Part shown: positions 29,953 through 37,802 of the stretch, piece by piece
How the letters are laid out: each line of letters begins with the position of its first letter
How positions within the stretch are numbered: the stretch's first letter is position 1
Source: a virus
Direction: 5' to 3' (one strand)
IMG/VR virus record: IMGVR_UViG_3300044999_000110
Span: 1 to 39,267 of that record
DNA: 39,267 nt
The notes under the pieces: generated by a model
Seen by the model: only the letters and a program-made list of their open reading frames with translations
Told to the model about the DNA's origin: nothing
Database searches by the model: none
Translations under genes and position numbers: made by a program

Positions 29953-31587
29953 ATGCAAATCATCGAAGCCAAACTTCACGACCTGAAGATCGATCCAGCC
30001 AACGTCCGGCAAACCGACAAGGCTCCGGATGAAGGACTGCTCGCCAGCATCAGGACCAAGGGGCTGATTATCCCGCTCATGGTGCGCAAGAACGGTGCCG
30101 GCTATTTCGTCACCGATGGCGGCAAACGTCTTGCCGCACTTCATATCCTCGCCCGTGACGGCGAGTTCGACAAGACGACGCCAATTGCTTGCGTAATGCG
30201 AGAGGATGATGCGGCAGCTGCCGCCGACACAAGCCTCACGCTCAATTTCATCCGCGAAGGCATACATCCGGTCGACGAGTTCGAGGCCTTTGCCAAGCTC
30301 GTCGACGCCGGCAGGACGCCGGATCAGATCTCCAAGGGTTATGGCATTCCGCTGAAACAGGTCGGCCAGTCTCTTGCGCTTGGCAGGCTTGCACCGGAAG
30401 TCCGACAAGCATGGCGTGACGAGAAGCTGGACGAAGCCGCAGCTCGTGCCTTCACTCTTGAGCCGGACCAGAAGCGCCAGGCTGAGCTATTGGCCTCGCT
30501 CCGGAAACGCAGCGGTCTCAATCCCTGGACCGTCAAGACTGCCATCATGGGCGATGAGCGCGAGGCAAAGGCGCTTGTCAATTTTGTTGGCCTCGATGCC
30601 TACAAGACGGCTGGTGGTGCGACGACAACGGATCTGTTCGCCGACACTAAGGACCCCGCAGTTGTCGCCACCGATCTGAAGCTTCTCAAAAAACTCTATG
30701 ACGAAAAGCTGAAGGCCAAGGTCACCGAGCTGAAGGCGGAGGGCTGGAAGTGGGTCGAGTTTCAGTCTGATCTTCCCTACAACGCGCAATGGTGGACTGC
30801 GAAAGGTAAGAGCGCGGTCAAGGCGGAGGATCGCGGCAAGTTCGGCGTCATCATCTCGAAGGGCCACTATGGCGATATCGAGATCAAATATGGAGTCACC
30901 AAGCCGGCCGCGGAAAAGGCAGAGGCCAAGAAGAAGGCGGCTTCGAAAGATGGTGTGACTGTCGTCGCGTTGCCAGCCGCGCTGTGCGGTCGCCTGACGG
31001 ATCAGATCACCAAGGCGACCGCCGAAGTCCTGAAAACCGACAGCAGTCTTGCGTTGGCGATCGTGGCGGCGGCGCTGACATCCTTTGACAGCCCCATCGA
31101 TATCTCAGGCGAAGGCAGCGGCCGCGCCAAGTTCACGGTCCAGCTGCCGCTGATGCGGAAGAAGTCCGCCGCTGAGCTGCACAAGGTCTTGGCCGATATC
31201 GCCGCTGACTCGGTGTCGATCGGCGCCTCTGCCCAGGACAGCCTTCCGCTTGCCAAGAACAGCCAGAATGACCGCGCGCTGCTCGAAGCGCTGGACGCCA
31301 AGAAGCTGAACGCTGCACTCCGCGCCAACTTCGATGCCGCAGATTACTTCGCCGGCGTCACCGTGCAGACCTGCAAGGATGCCATTGCGCTCTGCGATCC
31401 AAAACAGCCGATCACCGGCAAGGAGAAGAAGTCGGAGCTGGCGAAGCTTGCAGCCGATCTCGTCAAGAAATCGAATGCGGGCGGGAAGGCCGGATATCTG
31501 CCGCCGGAGATGCGAACCGCTCATTACGATGGTCCGGCGCCGAAGGTTGCCGCCAAGGCCAAGCCCGCGAAGAAGAAGGCGCGGTAG
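29953..31587 (+). CDS. ParB-family protein (ParB/Spo0J-like, large)
   Basis: 544 residues. N-terminal ParB fold (LKIDPANVRQTDK ... SIRTKGLIIPLMVRKN ... FVTDGGKRLAAL near residues 50-63, GGKR in the place of GERR). Residues about 95-145 match the KorB/HTH region (FAKLVDAGRTPDQISKGYGIPLKQVGQSLALGRL). The middle and C-terminal domains are alanine-lysine-rich and unrecognised. ParB proteins load on parS DNA and use CTP. SD AGGAG is 7 bases upstream. This is the second ParB-domain protein in the window. Confidence 0.78.
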   Translation: MQIIEAKLHDLKIDPANVRQTDKAPDEGLLASIRTKGLIIPLMVRKNGAGYFVTDGGKRLAALHILARDGEFDKTTPIACVMREDDAAAAADTSLTLNFIREGIHPVDEFEAFAKLVDAGRTPDQISKGYGIPLKQVGQSLALGRLAPEVRQAWRDEKLDEAAARAFTLEPDQKRQAELLASLRKRSGLNPWTVKTAIMGDEREAKALVNFVGLDAYKTAGGATTTDLFADTKDPAVVATDLKLLKKLYDEKLKAKVTELKAEGWKWVEFQSDLPYNAQWWTAKGKSAVKAEDRGKFGVIISKGHYGDIEIKYGVTKPAAEKAEAKKKAASKDGVTVVALPAALCGRLTDQITKATAEVLKTDSSLALAIVAAALTSFDSPIDISGEGSGRAKFTVQLPLMRKKSAAELHKVLADIAADSVSIGASAQDSLPLAKNSQNDRALLEALDAKKLNAALRANFDAADYFAGVTVQTCKDAIALCDPKQPITGKEKKSELAKLAADLVKKSNAGGKAGYLPPEMRTAHYDGPAPKVAAKAKPAKKKAR

Positions 31588-31590
31588 GCG

Positions 31591-31923
31591 ATGGCGCGCG
31601 ACTACCGGAAGGGTATCACGGCAGCGGAGGCGTTCGCCATGCTGGAGCGCGCGGCGGTCAATGGCTGCCGCTGCCCGGTATCGCGAACCGATGGCCTGAC
31701 AAGCCAGCTCACCAGCGACTTGGCCCGCGCCGGGAAAATCCGGATCGACGTCTATCCGCACAACTACCGCGTCGTCACGATCATGACGGGACCACATGCC
31801 GGCAAGGCAACCGCACCGCCGCCAAACAAAAAATGGCGACCGTATCTGACGATCCAGAAGGAATCACCGGTCAAGCCGCAATACAAGCGAACACGCGATT
31901 ACATCCATCGAGCAAGATCATGA
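31591..31923 (+). CDS. Basic hypothetical protein, 110 aa
   Basis: Basic protein (DYRKGITAAEAFAMLERAAVNG ... IHRARS) with a small beta region (IRIDVYPHNYRVVTIMTG). No family recognised. Three bases after the ParB stop and ATGA overlap with the next gene. Confidence 0.55.
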   Translation: MARDYRKGITAAEAFAMLERAAVNGCRCPVSRTDGLTSQLTSDLARAGKIRIDVYPHNYRVVTIMTGPHAGKATAPPPNKKWRPYLTIQKESPVKPQYKRTRDYIHRARS

Positions 31924-32243
31924 CACCAACTGTCGGTCAGAAATTAACCGCTCCTCTGCTCACCTTCGCCAGCGGCATCCCATCGAACAGCGAAGTGGTG
32001 CTCAAGGCCAAAGCTATCTCGATGTCGGACGAGATCGACACCGCGATCGCCGAAGCCTTCAAGACCGGCTTCGAGCATGCGGTGATCGGCGGCAAAGAGG
32101 CATCGCGCAAATTGCCGCAACTCAAGAGCGCGATGCCGCTCGTTCTATACTTCGGCAACGAAAAGGACCGGCAGGAATTCGCCGACATGATTCACGAATG
32201 CAAGCCGCACATGATCGAGATCAAGATACCGGAGGGAACATGA
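31920..32243 (+). CDS. Hypothetical protein, 107 aa
   Basis: ATG 31920 overlaps the upstream stop. Alpha/beta protein with AEAFKTGFEHAVIGGKEASRKLPQLKSAMPLVLYFG. No family recognised. Confidence 0.55.
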   Translation: MTPTVGQKLTAPLLTFASGIPSNSEVVLKAKAISMSDEIDTAIAEAFKTGFEHAVIGGKEASRKLPQLKSAMPLVLYFGNEKDRQEFADMIHECKPHMIEIKIPEGT

Positions 32244-32608
32244 CCGACACCGCGACAATCGAACAGGCAGCACTGGCAGACGAAGGCTGGGAATGGGCCA
32301 TCGTCGAGATCTTCGGCCATCGCCGCCACGTCGGCAAAGCGCGCGAGGAAGAGAAATTTGGCGCCAAGCTGCTGCGCATCGATGTGCCGAAGTTTGGGCC
32401 CGGCAAGGATGACATCACCTGGTCGAGCCACTTCTATGGCGGGTCATCGCTGTTCTCCTATACGCCGACCGATGAGCGGACCGTAATGCGGTATGCCGAA
32501 CGCGACATCACCCCGGCTATTCCGTACCGCGATCATGGAGCGGATGACGATAAGAGCCGACGCGAGGACGACGAGCCTCACGTCGACGAGGACGACGAGC
32601 CGTTCTGA
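32240..32608 (+). CDS. Acidic-tailed hypothetical protein, 122 aa
   Basis: The folded part (residues 15-75) contains WAIVEIFGHRRHVGKAREEEKFGAKLLRIDVPKF; the tail (DDKSRREDDEPHVDEDDEPF) is strongly acidic, like DNA-mimic-style tails. No family recognised; the DNA-mimic idea is speculation. Confidence 0.55.
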   Translation: MTDTATIEQAALADEGWEWAIVEIFGHRRHVGKAREEEKFGAKLLRIDVPKFGPGKDDITWSSHFYGGSSLFSYTPTDERTVMRYAERDITPAIPYRDHGADDDKSRREDDEPHVDEDDEPF

Positions 32609-32667
32609 TGACAACCCCCAACACCCCGGACATCCCCGCGCCCCACCCAGGAGACCTGACCCGATGA
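32608..32667 (+). CDS. Possible 19-aa coupling peptide
   Basis: MTTPNTPDIPAPHPGDLTR: ATG overlaps the upstream stop and its own stop overlaps the next ATG. The GGAGACC ribosome site of the next gene lies within it. Might only couple translation. Confidence 0.3.
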   Translation: MTTPNTPDIPAPHPGDLTR

Positions 32668-32900
32668 CCGAGCCGATGACATTGACCTACGAGGAACAGC
32701 TTCTCTTGGCTGAGTTGCTTGATGGGCCGAAGCCGGATCGCAACGGCAAGCCTGAGCGCATGCTGGTCGGCCTGGGTTTCGCTCGTCGGATCGATATTGG
32801 ACAGATCGAGATAACCGCCGCTGGCGTCAATCGTCTTGGAATGCTCGCCGAGGCCAGAGGCGAAGCTGACGATCTTTTCAACGGCGACCATGGATTCTGA
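32664..32900 (+). CDS. Hypothetical protein, 78 aa
   Basis: Possible small winged-helix (TLTYEEQLLLAELLDGPKP ... GLGFARRIDIGQIEITAAGVNRLG). Start at 32664, preceded by CAGGAGACC. Unknown role. Confidence 0.55.
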   Translation: MTEPMTLTYEEQLLLAELLDGPKPDRNGKPERMLVGLGFARRIDIGQIEITAAGVNRLGMLAEARGEADDLFNGDHGF

Positions 32901-32902
32901 CG

Positions 32903-33202
32903 ATGACCGAGCCGATGAAGGAACTGGCAGAGCGGATCGATCAGTGCGCAGCGATCATGCTTGTCGGTAGCGATGGCGTCAAAGGCTATTTGCCGGTTGG
33001 CAGTCCGAAAATAATCTCTGCTGCTCTCCGCGCCGCCTCCCATGAGGCCGGGCTGCGGGAAGCGCTAGCTTTGATTAAGGAAGCGAAAGACCTTCTGGCA
33101 CTGGCCTACAAAGCTACTGGCTACAAGAGCAAAATAAATAGCGCGGTGTGGCGTCTAACCTATGCCGAACGCGCCCTCGCCAAGCAGGAGACCGGGACAT
33201 GA
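32903..33202 (+). CDS. Hypothetical protein, 99 aa
   Basis: Mostly helical (MTEPMKELAERIDQCAAIML ... EAGLREALALIKEAKDLLALAYKAT). The start MTEPM repeats the start of the preceding protein (MTEPMTLTY). ATGA overlap with the next gene. Confidence 0.55.
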   Translation: MTEPMKELAERIDQCAAIMLVGSDGVKGYLPVGSPKIISAALRAASHEAGLREALALIKEAKDLLALAYKATGYKSKINSAVWRLTYAERALAKQETGT

Positions 33203-33303
33203 CGTTGGCCACAGCCTTTGCAATTTCGATTGGTGGAGCAATCGTCATCATCGTGTTGGCATACCCTCTGATCGCGTGGCTTATTTGGAAGTTTACCCGT
33301 TAA
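33199..33303 (+). CDS. Small membrane peptide, 34 aa
   Basis: MTLATAFAISIGGAIVIIVLAYPLIAWLIWKFTR: one hydrophobic helix ending in a positive residue, too short for a common annotation. Overlaps the upstream stop. Confidence 0.5.
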   Translation: MTLATAFAISIGGAIVIIVLAYPLIAWLIWKFTR

Positions 33304-33317
33304 ACCGAAATACAAAA

Positions 33318-33521
33318 ATGAAACTATACACCGCGAAGGCCCAAGGACCACGAGGATTCTCGCGCTGGCGCAAGGTGCAGGCGTTCAAATATTATGCCTG
33401 TTGTGATTGTGGATTAACGCATGAAGTGCAGTTTAAGATCGTTGATGGCGCGATCATTCAGCGCGTGCGCCGCGCTGAAAAATATACCAAAGCTGTTAGG
33501 GAGCGCACGGGAAATGAGTGA
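33318..33521 (+). CDS. Zinc-ribbon-like protein, 67 aa
   Basis: YYACCDCGLTHEVQFKIVDG gives a CCxCG knuckle with a following beta strand. AT-richer than the surroundings. Start ATG 33318 with a weak ribosome site. Confidence 0.55.
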   Translation: MKLYTAKAQGPRGFSRWRKVQAFKYYACCDCGLTHEVQFKIVDGAIIQRVRRAEKYTKAVRERTGNE

Positions 33522-33726
33522 GATCGGAGATAAGTTTTCAGGGCTTGCAGTCGCAGGCGAAGATATAGACGCGGGCAGCAGCGTTATGATGGCCTTTGGC
33601 AGCAATCTGGTATTCGCCACCGGTCAAGGTCATGCGGGCGATTATGTCGGCGAAGCTATGGATCAAATCCGCGAAGGCTTTCGAGTAAGCATCAAGGACT
33701 GCGAAGTCAGAGAGGACGACGCATGA
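33514..33726 (+). CDS. Hypothetical protein, 70 aa
   Basis: Small alpha/beta protein (GEDIDAGSSVMMAFGSNLVFATGQGHAGDYVGE). Overlaps the end of the upstream gene by 8 bp. No family recognised. Confidence 0.5.
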   Translation: MSEIGDKFSGLAVAGEDIDAGSSVMMAFGSNLVFATGQGHAGDYVGEAMDQIREGFRVSIKDCEVREDDA

Positions 33727-33935
33727 CCCACCCCGAAACCCCCGATGCAGGGGAGCAGATGAGCGAACGCAATGAAGAACGGGTACGGCATTGGCCACCT
33801 GAGTATCGCGCAAAAGCAATTGCAGCCCTTCGTGAAGGCAAAGCATTCTGTCCATCGTGTCATTGGGCGGGCCATATGAACTGTGGCTACTTTGACGAGT
33901 GTGATGCTTTTGTTGAACCGGAGTTGCGTTCATGA
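33723..33935 (+). CDS. Hypothetical protein, 70 aa, Cys pair
   Basis: Contains FCPSCHWAGHMNCGYFDEC, four cysteines that could coordinate a metal. ATGA overlap with the upstream gene. Confidence 0.5.
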   Translation: MTHPETPDAGEQMSERNEERVRHWPPEYRAKAIAALREGKAFCPSCHWAGHMNCGYFDECDAFVEPELRS

Positions 33936-34327
33936 CCGATGCAGGGCGTGGCACTTTCCTGGGGTATAGAAATTCCGAAGGTCTCGAAATGCACTGCGCG
34001 CATGCGTTCTGCCCGCATGCTGAAAAATGTAAAAACGGCTGCACTGATCGAGTTGCGCGTTCCGCCATGACCGATGCAGGGGAGCGCGAGAAGCTGGCGG
34101 ACGAGGTGGGCAAAGACCTTGCCTGCACCAGAACTTATACGATGCGGGAATGGGCAATGATTGAGACCGCCCTCCGCAACCCCACGCGGGCCGAAGCAAT
34201 CGAGGAATGCGCGAAGGTTTGTAATCGCTGGATCGCATCCAAGAACCTGTTCGAGCATTTAGCAGCGACTGACATTGCCAAAGCCATCCGCGCCCTCGCG
34301 CCGTCACAGGAGACGAAACGATCATGA
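33932..34327 (+). CDS. Two-part hypothetical protein, 131 aa
   Basis: The N-terminal 45 residues include CPHAEKCKNGC. From residue 46 the string MTDAGEREK repeats the start MTDAGRG, so the frame may be two genes fused or may have an internal start at 34067. The C-terminal part is helical. Unknown function. Confidence 0.5.
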   Translation: MTDAGRGTFLGYRNSEGLEMHCAHAFCPHAEKCKNGCTDRVARSAMTDAGEREKLADEVGKDLACTRTYTMREWAMIETALRNPTRAEAIEECAKVCNRWIASKNLFEHLAATDIAKAIRALAPSQETKRS

Positions 34328-34605
34328 GCGAGCCCACAATTCTGTTTTGCAAACCAAAGGCTATTTCACCGGCTGACCGTAAGGTGCTCGAAAAGCGCGG
34401 CGTCCTCGTTGTCGAAGTCGCTGATCCACAATCAGTTCGACTGGTTAAACCGCATGCCGAACTCGACGCGGGGGAGTTGTTGCTTGCTGCGGTCAAGGCG
34501 ATCGACGATCAGAACAGCATTACCGCCAGCGCCCGGACGCTATTTGGTGGTCATCTATGCGACGCCATCAAACGGAAAGCTGAGAATCCGGAGACGAAAC
34601 GATGA
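34324..34605 (+). CDS. Hypothetical protein, 93 aa
   Basis: No family recognised. Its start follows a GGAGACGAAACG string that recurs before the next two genes. Confidence 0.5.
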   Translation: MSEPTILFCKPKAISPADRKVLEKRGVLVVEVADPQSVRLVKPHAELDAGELLLAAVKAIDDQNSITASARTLFGGHLCDAIKRKAENPETKR

Positions 34606-34928
34606 GCGATAATAACATAACCGAATTTCCTCATCGCGATTTGATTGCGGAAATGAAGGGGCCAGAGAACGTAGGCAATTGTGTCCGCGTCAATGGCCGC
34701 GAAATTCCAAAATTGGCGATGTTCGATCATGGTGATGAAATCGAATTTATATTGGATCACCGAGTTTCCTACGGCTTCCCGCGCGCTCAAGCTTGGGATG
34801 CTGCCGCTTTCGCATTGGCGGCTATGGCAGTTGGCGCGGGATGCGATCCTTTGAATTTCGAGCCCTCACCGTTCGCGAAGAAGGTTGTGGACTTTGGGAC
34901 CATCAACTCTCCGGAGACGAAACGATGA
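34602..34928 (+). CDS. Hypothetical protein, 108 aa
   Basis: Alpha/beta protein (REIPKLAMFDHGDEIEFILDHRVSYGFPRAQAWDAAAFALAAMAVG). No family recognised. It overlaps both neighbours (ATGA). Confidence 0.5.
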   Translation: MSDNNITEFPHRDLIAEMKGPENVGNCVRVNGREIPKLAMFDHGDEIEFILDHRVSYGFPRAQAWDAAAFALAAMAVGAGCDPLNFEPSPFAKKVVDFGTINSPETKR

Positions 34929-35749
34929 GCGATAGAGAGAAGCTGGTTGAGGTGATGAAAGATGCCTCTCGTAAGGCAACAAGCCGAGATCTTGATACAA
35001 ACGCTGCTTGGAGCTTTATCGCCGATGCTGTCATTGCCCTCCGCTCTCCCCCGCAAAGGGGAGAGGTAGCGCGGCTGATGAAGGCTCTCCAAGAGATTGA
35101 ATCGACATCATCAACAAGGGCCGCAGCTATTGCTCGTGATGCCCTCGCTTCCCTCCCCCCATCTCCCGAGGACCGGACAGACGATCCCTTAGATATGCTG
35201 GTAGCGAAATTTGCCAAACGGCTACTGGCAAAATTGAAACTTGCGAGGGCGAACGGCCGATCAGGATGGGAGCGCGACGATTGGGAAGCCGACTGCCAGC
35301 GCGGCTTGCTGCGTCATCTCGAAAAGGGTGATCCGCGCGACGTGGCAGCCTATTGCGCCTTCATGGATTATCACGGCTGGATTACGAAATCGCCAGCCCC
35401 TCCTGAGGACCGGACAGAAGGAAGGGAGGTGCGGGAGGCTACAGCAGCCCAACATTTCGATCTTCCGAAAGGGAAACCTGCGCAGTTTGTCCGCAACGGC
35501 GTGTTGGAGACCTGTCAGTGCTGCGACTGCCGCGCCCTCACCCCCTCCCCGTCCGGAGAGGATCATCCGGATTGCTCAACGGATCGCGAATGTGAATTGT
35601 ACGATGCCTTGATAGGTCTTGCATCGCACGCCACCGCCCATCACGACGATTACAAGCAATGGACGCAGGGCGGCGTGACGCTGGAGCCCATCGTCAGTAA
35701 GGCTCTGCGGCTCTCCCCCTCTTCCGGCAACATCGGGGGTGAGAAGTGA
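34925..35749 (+). CDS. Modular hypothetical protein, 274 aa
   Basis: Unknown function. The frame contains a palindromic repeat (35044-35065) read as ALRSPPQRGEV, and the string PEDRT appears twice. A WERDDWEADCQRGLLRHLEKGDPRDVAAYCAFM segment is the best-looking folded part; CQCCDC is a possible metal site. The gene ends in GGEK, as does the protein at 36166. Composition changes along the gene suggest assembly from pieces. Confidence 0.5.
   Translation: MSDREKLVEVMKDASRKATSRDLDTNAAWSFIADAVIALRSPPQRGEVARLMKALQEIESTSSTRAAAIARDALASLPPSPEDRTDDPLDMLVAKFAKRLLAKLKLARANGRSGWERDDWEADCQRGLLRHLEKGDPRDVAAYCAFMDYHGWITKSPAPPEDRTEGREVREATAAQHFDLPKGKPAQFVRNGVLETCQCCDCRALTPSPSGEDHPDCSTDRECELYDALIGLASHATAHHDDYKQWTQGGVTLEPIVSKALRLSPSSGNIGGEK
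35044..35065. repeat. Palindromic repeat inside a coding frame
   Basis: CTCTCCCC and GGGGAGAG, perfect 8-base arms with a 6-base loop, resembling intergenic palindromes that recur in Bradyrhizobium-type genomes. Read in frame it adds Ser-Pro-Pro-Gln-Arg-Gly-Glu. Confidence 0.5.
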
Positions 35750-36000
35750 GCAGGACAACACGACGTTGGTCACGACGGTATCGCACGTTTTGGTGTGTCG
35801 TTGACGAGCGCGGGGCGGCATATTTGGTGAGTGCTAGTCTCAGGAGATCAACCTCCATTGCACGCTTTCTCGATGACGCTGATAAGGCTAACTCAGGTTG
35901 GAAGTGGTGGCGTCGAAATGGTTACTCCTGCCAATGCTGCGACATCAAGACTCGCGCCGCTCTCTCTGCCACAGCAGACGGGAAGGTGAAGCCAGAATGA
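35746..36000 (+). CDS. Hypothetical protein, 84 aa
   Basis: GTG start overlaps the upstream stop (GTGA). Basic and tryptophan-rich (GWKWWRRNGYSCQCC). No family recognised. Confidence 0.5.
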   Translation: MSRTTRRWSRRYRTFWCVVDERGAAYLVSASLRRSTSIARFLDDADKANSGWKWWRRNGYSCQCCDIKTRAALSATADGKVKPE

Positions 36001-36173
36001 CGGAGTTTTTATATTGGTCTGGCGTCGTCGTTTGGGCGGTTGCGGGTTCGGTCAGCATTTTCTTTGGACTCGATTGGTTGATTTATCGTGTCATCGAATC
36101 GGTGTGGACCAAGCGAGAGTTTCTAGCATTCGTTTGGAGCAAACTTAAGAAAGAGCGAAACGAAAATGTATGA
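35997..36173 (+). CDS. Small membrane protein, 58 aa
   Basis: MTEFLYWSGVVVWAVAGSVSIFFGLDWLIYRVIES: one or two membrane helices, then a basic end. ATGA overlap with the upstream gene and an 8-bp overlap with the next. Confidence 0.5.
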   Translation: MTEFLYWSGVVVWAVAGSVSIFFGLDWLIYRVIESVWTKREFLAFVWSKLKKERNENV

Positions 36174-36600
36174 TAAATTAATCGTCACGTTGCGTGATAC
36201 GCATCCGCGCGGTTCTGGTTATGCAGAAATTGCAAACGAAGCCGCAGATGCTATCGAGGCTCTTTTACCGAGAACATCGGCCGATGGCGACGATAACGAG
36301 GACACCAGCATCGGCGGCGTGACTTGGCATTCGAGCGAAAAAGATGGCGGTCCTGATGTCGGGATTAGCGTCTATCTCGGCAAGGATGATCGATTATGGG
36401 CTGGCGAAATCAGCCGCCGGACTCTTGAGGAACGGGGCGATAACGATTTCGACGATGACAGCGGCTGGTTTCTGGTTCGCTTCGTGGGGAAGGAAGTAAA
36501 GATCATCGCGAAATTCGGTGACGAAAATTTACATGCCCAAGAATTTATGGAGCAAGTCGCAGCTTGGGTCCGCGCCACAGCAGGCGGAGGTGAGAAGTGA
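36166..36600 (+). CDS. Acidic hypothetical protein, 144 aa
   Basis: Charged N-terminal half (DGDDNEDTSIGG) and beta-rich middle (VGISVYLGKDDRLWAGEISRRTL), ending GGEK. No family recognised. Upstream of, and overlapping, the DpdA-like gene (GTGA). Confidence 0.55.
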   Translation: MYDKLIVTLRDTHPRGSGYAEIANEAADAIEALLPRTSADGDDNEDTSIGGVTWHSSEKDGGPDVGISVYLGKDDRLWAGEISRRTLEERGDNDFDDDSGWFLVRFVGKEVKIIAKFGDENLHAQEFMEQVAAWVRATAGGGEK

Positions 36601-37199
36601 TTGCCCTGCTCGACAACGGTCAGGATTTAGACGAATGCGCGGTAGAACTCGGCTGCGAGGTCGGTCAACTATTGACACCGCTGACGCGCTACCAACTCCG
36701 CGATCCGGCCCGGAAATGGGCGATGGATAACGGCTTCTTTGCGCAGGCCAAAATCGACGCCTATCTAGCTTTGCTTGAGCGGGAGAAACATCATCAGGAA
36801 AACTGCTTGTTCGTGACACTGCCAGATGTTGTCGGGTGCGCTCGCCGGACGCTGGAGGTTTTCGAGATTTGGCGGAAGCGTCCCGAACTTCAAGGATGGA
36901 AACTTGCCCTTGTCTGTCAGGACGGGCAAGAGCATCTGCCGATCCCGTGGGACGATATCGCAGCCGTATTTATCGGCGGCAGCACCGGCTGGAAATGCGG
37001 TGATCACGCTGCTCACATCATCAAAGCCGCGAAGGCGCTGGGAATGTGGGCGCATGTCGGGCGCGTCAATGGTCCGGAACGATGGGATCATTTCGAAAAG
37101 CTCGGGGCCGATTCCGTCGATGGTACTGGCATCGCTCGTTACTCTCACATGCGAGAGGCCGTCTCGCGTCGTCATCAGCAATGGGACATGCTCGCATGA
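36597..37199 (+). CDS. DpdA-like deazaguanine transglycosylase
   Basis: 200 residues of the tRNA-guanine transglycosylase TIM-barrel in its shortened phage form. WAMDNGFF, CLFVTLPDVVG, LALVCQDGQE, AVFIGGSTGWK and RVNGPERWDHFEKLGADSVDGTGIARY follow the order of phage DpdA-like proteins. The Asp in SVDGTG (Asp175) is the candidate nucleophile and QDGQ/GGSTGWK the base pocket. The zinc site of true TGT is missing. It would exchange guanine for a 7-deazaguanine in DNA (or in tRNA). GTG start coupled to the upstream gene. Confidence 0.75.
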   Translation: MIALLDNGQDLDECAVELGCEVGQLLTPLTRYQLRDPARKWAMDNGFFAQAKIDAYLALLEREKHHQENCLFVTLPDVVGCARRTLEVFEIWRKRPELQGWKLALVCQDGQEHLPIPWDDIAAVFIGGSTGWKCGDHAAHIIKAAKALGMWAHVGRVNGPERWDHFEKLGADSVDGTGIARYSHMREAVSRRHQQWDMLA

Positions 37200-37450
37200 A
37201 AAACAGATACGAAATAGAGGTTAGGGCGCAATGTCCGGTTAATCCAGACGATACCGACCTTTATCAATTCACCATCGAATCTGGCGCACTAATTGAGGTC
37301 GAGAAGATCACAGCGTTCTTTGAAGCCAACGCCGGACACCAAAACATTTTCCAAGAGGCCCTGACGCAGAAATGTGCGGTCACCCTTGGCGCTCAGGTAA
37401 CAAGCATCGGCTGGCATTCGGGGGTCAAGGTTACATGCGTAGCGCCATAG
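37196..37450 (+). CDS. Hypothetical protein, 84 aa, next to DpdA-like gene
   Basis: Small alpha/beta protein (RYEIEVRAQCPVNPDDTDLYQFTIESGALIEVEKITAFFEANAG ... SIGWHSGVKVTC). Its strand pattern faintly recalls T-fold proteins of pterin and deazapurine metabolism, but no key residues confirm it. ATG 37196 overlaps the upstream stop. Confidence 0.5.
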   Translation: MKNRYEIEVRAQCPVNPDDTDLYQFTIESGALIEVEKITAFFEANAGHQNIFQEALTQKCAVTLGAQVTSIGWHSGVKVTCVAP

Positions 37451-37505
37451 TTGTCCGCGCCCCCACAGCAGGCGGGAAGCTGCGGGATGCGAAGGGGGAG
37501 GGGGA

Positions 37506-37802
37506 ATGAGAAAGATCACGGAACCACAAGCTCGCGCTGTTATCAAAATTCTCGTCGAGGAATGCGGTCACCACGTCATCGATCAGCGCGACGTCGACTC
37601 CTTCGTCCGCGGCATCATGAAGCCTGACTGTCACGAATGGCGGTTCTGTGGAGCGCTCGGCTTCGGCGGCAAGTTCCGCAACAACGGCAATCACGACGAT
37701 ACGCCATACGTCGACTGTTATCCGGAGCATGAGACGCCGGCGCGGTTCGCGATGATCGAGCGCGCGAACGCGCGGCTGGCCGAACTTTTTAGGGAGGCAT
37801 GA
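37506..37802 (+). CDS. Hypothetical protein, 98 aa
   Basis: Follows a strong ribosome site (GGGGGAGGGGGA) 1 base from the ATG region. Contains CGHHVIDQRDVDSFVRGIMKPDCHEWRFCGALGFGGKFRNNG with His and Cys that could bind metal. No family recognised. Confidence 0.58.
   Translation: MRKITEPQARAVIKILVEECGHHVIDQRDVDSFVRGIMKPDCHEWRFCGALGFGGKFRNNGNHDDTPYVDCYPEHETPARFAMIERANARLAELFREA

Noticed and set aside
31105-31797. Minus-strand open frame of 230 codons
   Set aside because: Antisense to the ParB-family gene.
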